Assembly (NCBI GenBank): GCA_900552195.1
Contig: URYO01000071.1
Coordinates: 1-6,636 of the forward strand
Reading direction: 5' to 3'
Length of the DNA: 6,636 bases
DNA from: an uncultured Sutterella sp.
Lineage (GTDB): Bacteria; Pseudomonadota; Gammaproteobacteria; Burkholderiales; Burkholderiaceae_F
The notes beneath the pieces are model-generated. The model did no database searches. It had not been told where the DNA came from and worked only from the letters and a program-made list of their open reading frames with translations. Below are positions 1-6,377 of the stretch, piece after piece (within the stretch, counting starts at the first letter, position 1; each line of letters begins with the position of its first letter). The position numbers and the translations under genes are program-made.

Positions 1-2
1 TA

Positions 3-76
3 AAGAAACGACACGAATTTGAGTTTGTAATTGATGACAGGAATATCTATCATTATGCTGCCGATTTCCGCTCTCC
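3..76 (+). pseudogene. Out-of-frame N-terminal remnant of the adaptor gene
   Basis: The frame beginning at base 3 reads FVIDDR (24-41) and then AADFRS (57-74). This resembles the segment after the first lipoyl half of RND adaptors, which usually looks like a hydrophobic stretch, IDDR or IDP, then Y, AD and SAEAQ. The adaptor frame that continues to 931 is offset, with GAA GCA CAG starting at 77. Supplying one base just before the CC at 75-76 would give FRS-A-EAQ and join the two frames. The spacing between DDR and ADFRS is a few residues longer than usual, so the piece may contain more than one change. It could be a real inactivating frameshift or a sequence error close to a contig end; the window alone cannot decide. 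Confidence 0.6.
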
Positions 77-91
77 GAAGCACAGGCATCT

Positions 92-931
92 TTGGATTCG
101 AGTCTTGCTGCTCATGAAGTAGCAAAAAGAAATTTGAATCGTATTCGTCCTCTCGCGAAGCTGAAAGCGCTGAGCCAGACTGATTTGGATCAAGCAATAG
201 GTGATTTTCAAACCACGGCAGCTGCAGTTTCCAATGCTAAAGCTCAGGTGGAAAACGCAAAACTTAATCTTTCTTACTGCACGATCACTTCTCCTGTGAC
301 GGGTTACGCCAGCTCTGCACTCCAGACGGATGGTACCTACATCAACATGAGCAACGCACATTTGGCGACTGTTTACACCATGTCTCCGATGTGGGTAACA
401 TTTTCCATGTCGGAAAACGAAGAAGCGAAGATTAATCAGGAAGTCAAAGAGGGTATCCTCCGCCGTCCTGAAAACCATGACTACGAAGTTCAGCTCGAAC
501 TGGCCGGCGGAGAAATTTATCCGATTACCGGCCGCGTGACTTTCTCGTCACCGAATTTCAACCCGAGTACAGGTACGTTTGAACTCCGTGCTTCTTTCGA
601 AAATCCGAATAATCAGTTAAGGCCTCAGCAGTATGTGCGTGCCATCGTGAAGGGGGCGACCTATGTTAACGCGATAGTCGTGCCTCAGATCGCCGTGCAG
701 GAAGGGAGCAAAGGGCATTTTGTCTGGGTTGTTACCAAGGACAACAAAGCTCAATTTCGTCCTGTCGAAGTCGGCAGCTGGATCGGAAACGACTGGCTGA
801 TCAAGAACGGCCTGGAAGAAGGGGACAAGGTTGTGACCGAGGGTATGATGCTTTTGGCTAGCGAAGCTCCGGTAAAGATTGTCCAAGAAGTGGACCAGAA
901 ACCTGCCGCTGACGACAAGGCTAAGAAGTAA
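92..931 (+). CDS. RND efflux periplasmic adaptor (membrane fusion protein, AcrA/MexA family), 5'-incomplete
   Basis: This is the periplasmic adaptor that bridges the RND pump and the outer-membrane channel. Numbering from the TTG at 92, residues 1-61 form the second part of the alpha-helical hairpin. Residues 62-95 are the returning lipoyl half (CTITSPVTG). Residues 98-185 are the beta-barrel, with the family hallmark FNPSTGTFELRA followed by LRPQQYVRAIV. Residues 190-260 are the membrane-proximal domain, and a charged KPAADDKAKK tail ends the protein. Complete homologues have about 370-400 residues, so roughly 100 are missing: the lipoprotein or signal peptide, the first lipoyl half and the first hairpin helix. 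TTG 92 is not a credible start. It has no Shine-Dalgarno, and the frame stays open upstream to 38 with family-like sequence (EAQASLDSS) from 77. Further upstream the homology continues in another frame (see 3-76). It is the first gene of the operon in view, 11 bases before the pump gene. Family assignment is secure; gene integrity is not. Confidence 0.9.
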   Translation: MDSSLAAHEVAKRNLNRIRPLAKLKALSQTDLDQAIGDFQTTAAAVSNAKAQVENAKLNLSYCTITSPVTGYASSALQTDGTYINMSNAHLATVYTMSPMWVTFSMSENEEAKINQEVKEGILRRPENHDYEVQLELAGGEIYPITGRVTFSSPNFNPSTGTFELRASFENPNNQLRPQQYVRAIVKGATYVNAIVVPQIAVQEGSKGHFVWVVTKDNKAQFRPVEVGSWIGNDWLIKNGLEEGDKVVTEGMMLLASEAPVKIVQEVDQKPAADDKAKK

Positions 932-942
932 AGGGGGTCGGT
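932..942 (+). promoter_or_regulatory. Ribosome binding site of the RND pump gene
   Basis: AGGGGG at 932-937 lies immediately after the adaptor stop codon and 5 bases before the ATG at 943. It supports that ATG as the start and fits the conserved N-terminus FFIKRPIFA. The 11-base intergenic gap has no room for a promoter, so adaptor and pump are co-transcribed. Confidence 0.75.
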
Positions 943-3900
943 ATGTTTTCGAACTTCTTTATTAAGCGACCGATTTTCGCCATCGTCGTATCGCTGGTGA
1001 TTGTGATTTCCGGCCTGATTTCCATGTTCCAACTGCCGATTGAGCAATATCCGAACATGGCACCGGTGCAGATTATGGTTACAGCCAGTTATCCGGGAGC
1101 CGATGCGAAGACCGTGGCCGAAACCGTAGCGGCCCCGATTGAAACGCAGGTTAACGGTGTTGACAACATGATATACATGACGAGTTCCTCGTCATCTACC
1201 GGCACTATGATGCTGACCGTTTTCTTTGATATCGGAACGGATCCGGATATTGCTCAGGTGCAGGTACAGAATCGTGTCAATATCGCACAGCCGTACCTGC
1301 CGAGCGAAGTAATCCAAAACGGCCTGCAAATTGAAAAGCGGTCTTCTTCAATTCTGATGTTGATCGGTATTTACGGCAAAGGCGACCGTTATAGCCGCGA
1401 TTACATTAATAATTACGCCAATGTTTATGTTATAGATGCCATTAAGCGTGTTAAGGGCGCCGGTCAGTCTGCTGTGATGGGCAACGCTAACCAAGCTATG
1501 CGCATTTGGCTTAATCCGGATCGCATGGCGTCTTTGGGTATTACTACCTCTGATATCAACTCTGCTGTTGCGAACCAGAACAAACGATTTGCAGCCGGTA
1601 ATATCGGAGCGGCTCCGGCACTTCCCGGAACTATCCAGACTTTTCCGGTTATTGCACCCTCTCCTTCGGTCGATCCAAAGGGGTATGAGGACATCATTAT
1701 TCGTTCGAACCAAGATCAAAGCGCCATTGTTCGTCTAAAGGACGTAGCGAGTGTCGATTTGGGATCTCAGAGCTATGATGTTTCTTCCAATATGAACGGC
1801 TTGCCGACGAGTTACATTGCGGTTTACCAACAGGCCGGTGCCAACGCGCTGGATGTGGCGAAAAATGTTCGAAAGACATTAGAGCAACTCAAAGCAAACT
1901 TCCCAGAAGGCTTAGATTACAAGGTCGCTATCGACACGACAGAGTTTGTTCGAATTTCTATCGATGAAGTAATTAAGACGCTGTTTGAAGCAGTGCTTCT
2001 TGTTATCGGTGTGATCTACATCTTCTTGCAAAGCTTTAAATCCACAGCAATTGCGTGCACGGCCATTGTGGTCGCTTTGACTGGTACTTTCGTGGGAATG
2101 CTGGCGCTTGGCTTCACGATCAACTTGCTAACGCTGTTTGGTTTGGTACTGGCGATCGGTTTGGTGGTGGACGATGCGATTGTGGTGGTGGAAAACGTCG
2201 AACGTAATATGGCCGAAAAAGCCATGAATCCGGTGGACGCGACCATTCTGGCGATGTCGGAAGTTTCGGGTCCGATTATTGCGACTGTTCTTGTTCTCGC
2301 CAGTGTGTTCGTTCCGGCAGCCTTTATGGGCGGTACGACCGGTATGCTCTATAAGCAGTTTGCTATCACGATTGCGATTTCCGTTGCGATTTCCGGTTTT
2401 GTTGCTTTGACACTGACTCCGGCACTTTGCGCAGCTTGGCTCTCGCATGAAGAGCCGAAGACGCACGGCTTCTTTTTTCGCTTCAACCAATTGTTCGGAC
2501 GACTGACGGTTAAATACGGAGAATGGACACGTGCTTTAGTCCGCAGAACTTTGCTGGGCGTCATTTTGTTCGCAGGAATGGGCGTTGCTATGTTTCAGAT
2601 GTTCCGAGTGCTCCCGACCGGTTTTGTGCCAAGTGAAGACCAAGGCTACGTTCTGGCAGCCATTATGCTTCCTTCGTCTGCCAGCTTGCAGCGCTCAACA
2701 GAAGCCATGGATGCTATTGAAAAAGCCTTGGATCCGGTCAAAGGGATTGAAACCAAGAACTCCATCGGTGGTTTTTCTCTGCTCGACGGAGGAGTGAAAA
2801 CCAATGCCGGTACGTTCTTCATGACTTTGGCTCCGTTTGATGAGCGCTATAAGAATTCTCAAACGGCTAAAGAAATGAGTGCCGATGCGATCATCCAGCA
2901 GATGCAGTATCGCGGCATGGCCTCACAGATGCAGGCGTTGGTCGTTCCGATCAACCCGCCGGCGATTCCGGGATTAGGTACGACAGGTGGTTTTGAATTT
3001 TGGATTCAGGATACCGGTAGCGGGACGCCTCAGCAGTTAGGTGATGTGCTGAACAATTTTTTGCAAAAAGCTCGTCAGCGTCCGGAACTTACCGGTTTGA
3101 CCAGTACTTACAACGCCAACAACCAACAGCTCAAAATTAACTTTGATCGTGATAAGGCCCAATTGTTAGGTTTGAGTACTGCAGACGTCTTTAACACGCT
3201 TCAAAGCCAGTTTGGCTCAGCAATTTCCAGTCAGTTTAGCCAGTTCTCACGCGTTTGGTTCGTGATTATGCAGTCCGAACCGAAGTATCGTGCAAAACCG
3301 GAAGACATTGACAAACTTTACGTTCGCAACAGTAACGGGGAAATGATTCCGCTGAGTGCCGTTATTACGACGGAGTACACGAACGGCGCAACCTCCTTAC
3401 CGCACTACAACGGTTTCCCGGCCGCTCAGGTGATCGGTAATGCCGCGCCTGGTTACTCTTCCGGCCAAGGTATGAAGGCCTTGGAAGAAGTGGCGGCCGA
3501 AGTTCTTCCTCCGGGCTACACCTACGGCTGGACTGGAATCAGCTACGAACAGCAAAGTTCCGGATCTTCTTCCGCAATTGTGTTTGGTTTCGGTTTGCTG
3601 CTGGTATTCCTGGTGCTGGCTGCCCAGTATGAAAGCTGGGCGCTTCCGGGTTCAGTCATCTTGGCGGTTCCGTTCGGCGTCATCGGTGCGCTGCTGGCGA
3701 CATGGGCTCGCGGTCTTGAAAACGACGTTTACTTCCAGATTGGTATGCTGGTGATGATCGGCTTGGCTGCGAAGAACGCAATTTTGATTGTGGAATTTGC
3801 GGTTGAGCTGAGACATAAAGGCATGGACTTGGTGCGCGCGGCTATTGATGCCGGAGAGCTTCGTTTCCGTCCGATTATTATGACGTCCTTGGCGTTTATC

Positions 3901-4446
3901 GGCGGTACTATCCCGTTGGCCCTCGCAACAGGCGCCGGTGCTGCTTCCCGTCACTCTCTGGGAACCGGTATTGTGGGCGGTATGATCGGTGTGTCGACGC
4001 TGGCTCTGCTGTTTGTTCCAATTTTCTATGTCTGGTTTGAAGGCTGGGCCGAACGCTCCGGAGCGAAGAGCGCTTTGAAACTGGCCGCTAAGCTTTCATC
4101 TAGAAATATCCCCATTACAGATAAGCTTCGTACTGCCATTCTGCGCGGCCCTGGCACCGTTTATGATCCGAATGCAACCGTGAAGGTTTCTCCTTCAGGA
4201 GAGTTAACGGTGATCAACTCTCCGGGCTTTAATCCTGAAGGGGTCGAAAATCAGGATATCGGAATCGGAGATCTGACATCGCAGGAGCAGAAGGCGAATG
4301 TTGAATCCGCAGACAAGCTGACTGACCTCGAAAGAGAGAAGAGCGTCAAAGAGCATAAGACAGAAATCACGAAGGAAGTTTTATCCGCAAACGAAGTCTC
4401 CCAGAAGGCAGCCGATGCCAAGAACAATAAAGGAGAGGGCAAATGA
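943..4446 (+). CDS. HAE1-family RND multidrug efflux pump, AcrB/MexB-like, with long C-terminal tail
   Basis: This is the inner-membrane proton/drug antiporter of the tripartite pump; family members act as trimers. The N-terminus FFIKRPIFA and TM1 (about 10-28) precede the first periplasmic porter/docking loop (about 30-340). TM2-TM6 follow (TM2 about 347-366), then TM7 near 540-560, the second periplasmic loop, and TM8-TM12 (about 877-1032). The proton-relay residues are present: D410 and D411 in TM4 (VVDDAIVVVEN), K944 in TM10 (GLAAKNAILIVEF), and R974 and T981 in TM11 (RFRPIIMTS). These match AcrB D407, D408, K940, R971 and T978. AcrB F615 is matched by F611, but F136, F178 and F617 appear as I, M and L, so the drug pocket differs from AcrB. 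The protein has 1167 residues, whereas relatives have about 1030-1060. The excess is a hydrophilic tail after GWAERSG (about 1040), whose last 58 residues are rich in E, K and D. Substrates cannot be inferred. Its stop overlaps the OMF start. Confidence 0.96.
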   Translation: MFSNFFIKRPIFAIVVSLVIVISGLISMFQLPIEQYPNMAPVQIMVTASYPGADAKTVAETVAAPIETQVNGVDNMIYMTSSSSSTGTMMLTVFFDIGTDPDIAQVQVQNRVNIAQPYLPSEVIQNGLQIEKRSSSILMLIGIYGKGDRYSRDYINNYANVYVIDAIKRVKGAGQSAVMGNANQAMRIWLNPDRMASLGITTSDINSAVANQNKRFAAGNIGAAPALPGTIQTFPVIAPSPSVDPKGYEDIIIRSNQDQSAIVRLKDVASVDLGSQSYDVSSNMNGLPTSYIAVYQQAGANALDVAKNVRKTLEQLKANFPEGLDYKVAIDTTEFVRISIDEVIKTLFEAVLLVIGVIYIFLQSFKSTAIACTAIVVALTGTFVGMLALGFTINLLTLFGLVLAIGLVVDDAIVVVENVERNMAEKAMNPVDATILAMSEVSGPIIATVLVLASVFVPAAFMGGTTGMLYKQFAITIAISVAISGFVALTLTPALCAAWLSHEEPKTHGFFFRFNQLFGRLTVKYGEWTRALVRRTLLGVILFAGMGVAMFQMFRVLPTGFVPSEDQGYVLAAIMLPSSASLQRSTEAMDAIEKALDPVKGIETKNSIGGFSLLDGGVKTNAGTFFMTLAPFDERYKNSQTAKEMSADAIIQQMQYRGMASQMQALVVPINPPAIPGLGTTGGFEFWIQDTGSGTPQQLGDVLNNFLQKARQRPELTGLTSTYNANNQQLKINFDRDKAQLLGLSTADVFNTLQSQFGSAISSQFSQFSRVWFVIMQSEPKYRAKPEDIDKLYVRNSNGEMIPLSAVITTEYTNGATSLPHYNGFPAAQVIGNAAPGYSSGQGMKALEEVAAEVLPPGYTYGWTGISYEQQSSGSSSAIVFGFGLLLVFLVLAAQYESWALPGSVILAVPFGVIGALLATWARGLENDVYFQIGMLVMIGLAAKNAILIVEFAVELRHKGMDLVRAAIDAGELRFRPIIMTSLAFIGGTIPLALATGAGAASRHSLGTGIVGGMIGVSTLALLFVPIFYVWFEGWAERSGAKSALKLAAKLSSRNIPITDKLRTAILRGPGTVYDPNATVKVSPSGELTVINSPGFNPEGVENQDIGIGDLTSQEQKANVESADKLTDLEREKSVKEHKTEITKEVLSANEVSQKAADAKNNKGEGK
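4431..4435 (+). promoter_or_regulatory. Ribosome binding site of the OMF gene, inside the pump gene
   Basis: AGGAG lies within the last codons of the pump gene, 7 bases before the ATG at 4443. With the ATGA overlap (4443-4446), where the OMF start and the pump stop share bases, this supports translational coupling of the two products and fixes the OMF start. Confidence 0.8.
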
Positions 4447-5957
4447 TAAATCGGCGTACATTTTTAGCCGCGGCGGTCAGCGCCGCAGTGCTGACCGGCT
4501 GCGCAGTCGGTCCTGACTATGATCGCCCTTATGTTCCGGTGCCGAAGGATTACCGTCACATCCAGGGCGAGGAAGCGGATCTCGGCCTCTTGAAAGCAAG
4601 GTGGTGGACAGAATACAACGATCCTAATTTGGATTTCTTCGTCTCCAAAGCCATTGCCAACAATCGAACATTGCAGCAGACCATGGCAAACGTCGAGAGG
4701 GCTGCGGCTCAGCTTACCGTGGCTCGATCCAATCTTTTTCCGCAGCTTAACTACTCGGGCGATCTCGGGAAGTCAAAAGCAAGCTTGAATACTCCGACCG
4801 GGGCGGCAATGGGAGATAAGCCGATCAAAAATTATGAAGCTCTTGCCTCGGCCTCTTGGGAAATCGACTTGTGGGGCAAGATTCGGAGGCAAACTGAATC
4901 TGCTCGGGCAACTCTGAGAGCCACGGAAGCGGCGCATCGCGCGGCAATTTCATCGGTGATCGGCTCTGTGATCAGTACTTATCTTTCTATTCTTACGACG
5001 GAAGAGCAATACAAGATCGCCGTAGAGACAGCGGAAAGCTATCACAAGACTTATCAGCTCTTCCTCCTGCGATTTAAGCATGGCAACGTTTCCGAGATGG
5101 AAGTTGCTCAGGCTTGGTCGCAGTGGGAAAGCGCGATGGTGCAGATTCCGCAGATTCGGCAGAACAATACGGAATTAAAGAATTCGCTGTCCGTTCTTAC
5201 CGGAGTGCCGGTTGACGATTTTCCGAAATTCAAGACGCTAGATGAACTGAACGTTCCGGCAGTCATGGCGGGAATTCCCAGTCAGCTGCTGGAGGAACGC
5301 CCTGACGTGATCCAGGCCGAAGAGCAGCTTAGAGCAGCTAATGCCGATATCGGAGCCGCTAAGGCGTTGTACTTCCCGTCTATCTCACTTTCCGGAGGTC
5401 TCGGCTTTTCCAGCGATCAGCTGAAAGAACTGTTTAAAGGTCCGTCCAAAGTTTGGCAGTACGCCGGCAATATCAGCGGTCCAATTTTCCATTGGGGCGC
5501 TGTAACCGCCGGAGTCCGCAGTGCCGAGGCGCAGCAAAAAGCGCTTTTGGCCGCTTATCAGCTTGCCGTATCTACTGCATTTGCAGACGTGGATAATGCA
5601 CTCAGTCGGCGCCAAAACGTGATTGAAGAGCTGCGCAGCAAACGCAGCCTCGTCATGAGCTTGGAAGACTACTCACGCCTTGCTAACGCCCAGTATCAAG
5701 GCGGTTACACGGGATATTTCACTGTCCTGCAGGCAGAACAATCTTTACTGCCGCAGCAAATCTCTCTAGCTGAAGTGAAGTCTCGGGCTTTGAATTCGGT
5801 TGCGCAGGTATATCAGGCGTTAGGGGGCGGATGGATTGACCAAGCCTTAATCGAGGAGCAGCAAGCGATTCGAGAAATCGAAGAGGCGGAAAAACTCAAA
5901 AAACAACCCGTTAAACCAGCAACGGCGGAGCCGATGCAGAAATCGGCTGACGGCTAG
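4443..5957 (+). CDS. Outer-membrane efflux lipoprotein, OprM/NodT (OMF) family
   Basis: This is the outer-membrane exit duct of the pump; family members are trimeric and palmitoylated. Residues 1-19 are a signal peptide with lipobox LTGC and lipidated Cys20. It is followed by the hallmark AVGPDYDRPYVPVP and the LKARWW motif. Two outer-membrane efflux repeats follow (about 65-250 and 275-460), with EIDLWG (140-145) in the first and RPDV (286-289) then AANADIGAAKALYFPSISLSGG in the second. Relatives usually end close to the ALGGGW motif (here 459-464); this protein adds a charged, Glu/Lys-rich tail of about 40 residues. The signal peptide starts MINRRTFL, which resembles a twin-arginine motif, unusual for an OMF. 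The gene overlaps the pump gene by 4 bases and has its own AGGAG, so it is the last gene of the operon. A terminator follows about 55 bases after the stop. Function is confident; transport route of the precursor is uncertain. Confidence 0.96.
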   Translation: MINRRTFLAAAVSAAVLTGCAVGPDYDRPYVPVPKDYRHIQGEEADLGLLKARWWTEYNDPNLDFFVSKAIANNRTLQQTMANVERAAAQLTVARSNLFPQLNYSGDLGKSKASLNTPTGAAMGDKPIKNYEALASASWEIDLWGKIRRQTESARATLRATEAAHRAAISSVIGSVISTYLSILTTEEQYKIAVETAESYHKTYQLFLLRFKHGNVSEMEVAQAWSQWESAMVQIPQIRQNNTELKNSLSVLTGVPVDDFPKFKTLDELNVPAVMAGIPSQLLEERPDVIQAEEQLRAANADIGAAKALYFPSISLSGGLGFSSDQLKELFKGPSKVWQYAGNISGPIFHWGAVTAGVRSAEAQQKALLAAYQLAVSTAFADVDNALSRRQNVIEELRSKRSLVMSLEDYSRLANAQYQGGYTGYFTVLQAEQSLLPQQISLAEVKSRALNSVAQVYQALGGGWIDQALIEEQQAIREIEEAEKLKKQPVKPATAEPMQKSADG

Positions 5958-6010
5958 CCTGCAAAACTAGACGCGACAGGTCCGCAATAATTTCTTCTTT
6001 AGAAGTATAG

Positions 6011-6046
6011 AAAGCGGTGGGTAGGATTAACAGCCCACCGTTTTTT
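6011..6046 (+). terminator. Rho-independent terminator of the efflux operon
   Basis: The perfect 7-bp stem CGGTGGG (6015-6021) / CCCACCG (6034-6040) has a 12-base loop and is followed directly by six T (6041-6046). The preceding AAAG (6011-6014) can pair with the first Ts and lengthen the stem. It lies about 55 bases after the OMF stop and ends the operon transcript. Confidence 0.9.
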
Positions 6047-6054
6047 ACTAAGGC

Positions 6055-6091
6055 AAAAAAGAAAAAAATCCGACGCCGCGCAGGCGCCGGA
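6055..6091 (-). terminator. Rho-independent terminator for leftward transcription
   Basis: The 9-bp stem TCCGACGCC (6069-6077) / GGCGCCGGA (6083-6091) has a 5-base loop. Read on the minus strand it is followed by T7, C, T6 (complement of 6055-6068). The only imperfect pair (A6073 with C6087) is a mismatch in + RNA but a G-U wobble in minus RNA, so the stem is continuous only in the minus transcript. The + strand side has no T run after the stem. It faces the operon terminator, which keeps the two transcription units from running into each other. Confidence 0.85.
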
Positions 6092-6109
6092 TAAGCAAAT
6101 GAGTTTTAA

Positions 6110-6283
6110 ATGAAGGAGCTCTGCCGTGACATAGGAGGAAAACACGGCGGCTGCAACCTCATCTCATGCAACACCAAAATCTTTCATCCCTTTCAAATGA
6201 AAGACTGTGAAGACCCAAACGGATGTCTTCAACGCGGTAATCTACACTCATTGTCCGAACAATGCCGTCATAAAATGTGTTAG
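6110..6283 (+). CDS. Possible 57-codon Cys-rich small ORF (doubtful)
   Basis: An ATG at 6110 opens 57 codons ending at TAG 6281-6283. The product begins MKELCRDIGGKHGG and contains seven cysteines (residues 5, 15, 20, 33, 39, 52 and 57), with no signal peptide or recognised domain. There is no Shine-Dalgarno in front of the ATG, and no + promoter is evident between the operon terminator and this point. The frame also runs through all four stem-loops assigned to the minus strand. It is most probably a chance frame and is recorded only because the cysteine density is unusual. Confidence 0.1.
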   Translation: MKELCRDIGGKHGGCNLISCNTKIFHPFQMKDCEDPNGCLQRGNLHSLSEQCRHKMC

Positions 6284-6306
6284 TTGTGACGTTTTGTGTC
6301 GAACAG

Positions 6307-6326
6307 CCCCCCCCCTTTTTTTTTTT
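6307..6326. repeat. Adjacent homopolymer tracts C9 and T11 (A11G9 on the minus strand)
   Basis: Nine C (6307-6315) are followed directly by eleven T (6316-6326). Both tracts are long enough for slipped-strand mispairing. On the minus strand they would lie in the leader of the candidate RNA, a few tens of bases downstream of the promoter-like pair at 6351-6377. Such tracts are also prone to sequencing error, so the exact lengths are uncertain. Confidence 0.85.
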
Positions 6327-6350
6327 GAAAGAAAATGAAAACTCTTTCGA

Positions 6351-6377
6351 ATTATCAAGGTGTTCAGTCTTGTTCAA
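6351..6377 (-). promoter_or_regulatory. Weak sigma-70-like promoter candidate, leftward
   Basis: On the minus strand, TTGAAC (complement of 6372-6377) and GATAAT (complement of 6351-6356) resemble -35 and -10 boxes. The 15-base spacer is shorter than the usual 16-18. Transcription would begin near 6345 and run through the A11G9 tract and the stem-loops to the terminator at 6055-6091. The region is AT-rich, so chance matches are likely. Confidence 0.2.

Larger units (their letters stand above)
6092..6345 (-). ncRNA. Candidate structured small RNA or structured 3' leader (unrecognised)
   Basis: Upstream of the minus-strand terminator lie four short inverted repeats in series. They are CATTGT/ACAATG (6249-6254, 6259-6264, 4-base loop), TGAAGAC/GTCTTCA (6208-6214, 6225-6231, 10-base loop), TCTTTCAT/ATGAAAGA (6180-6187, 6197-6204, 9-base loop) and GCCGTG/CACGGC (6123-6128, 6143-6148, 14-base loop). 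The last has CCUCCU in its loop on the minus strand. With the terminator hairpin this makes five stems in about 195 bases. No convincing reading frame covers them. The 5' limit is set from a weak promoter-like pair at 6351-6377 and is a guess. It may instead be the long untranslated tail of the minus-strand gene that stops at 6522, or unrelated hairpins. It matches no RNA family that I can recognise by eye. Confidence 0.35.

Noticed and set aside
92..94. TTG as the true start of the adaptor gene
   Set aside because: There is no Shine-Dalgarno in front of it, adaptor-like sequence continues upstream in the same frame to 77, and the product would lack its signal peptide and first lipoyl half.
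53..478. Long minus-strand frame opposite the adaptor gene
   Set aside because: It is antisense to a well-supported gene, its composition is typical of a shadow frame, and it has no family-like motifs.
2016..2564. Overlapping minus-strand frames opposite the TM2-TM7 part of the pump gene
   Set aside because: They are His/Asn/Thr-rich shadows of the hydrophobic coding strand with no start signals of their own.
5981..6005. Small hairpin CTTC/GAAG before the operon terminator
   Set aside because: The stem is only 4 bp and AT-flanked, so it is not distinguishable from chance.
6298..6304. GTTCGAC on the minus strand, resembling a tRNA T-loop
   Set aside because: No paired T-stem, acceptor stem, anticodon arm or CCA end can be built around it.
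6159..6377. A 72-codon minus-strand frame starting at TTG 6377
   Set aside because: It has no Shine-Dalgarno, runs through the A11G9 tract (giving KKKKGGG), overlaps three of the stem-loops and shows no recognisable domain. Its second half is not obviously non-protein-like, so it is rejected with moderate confidence.
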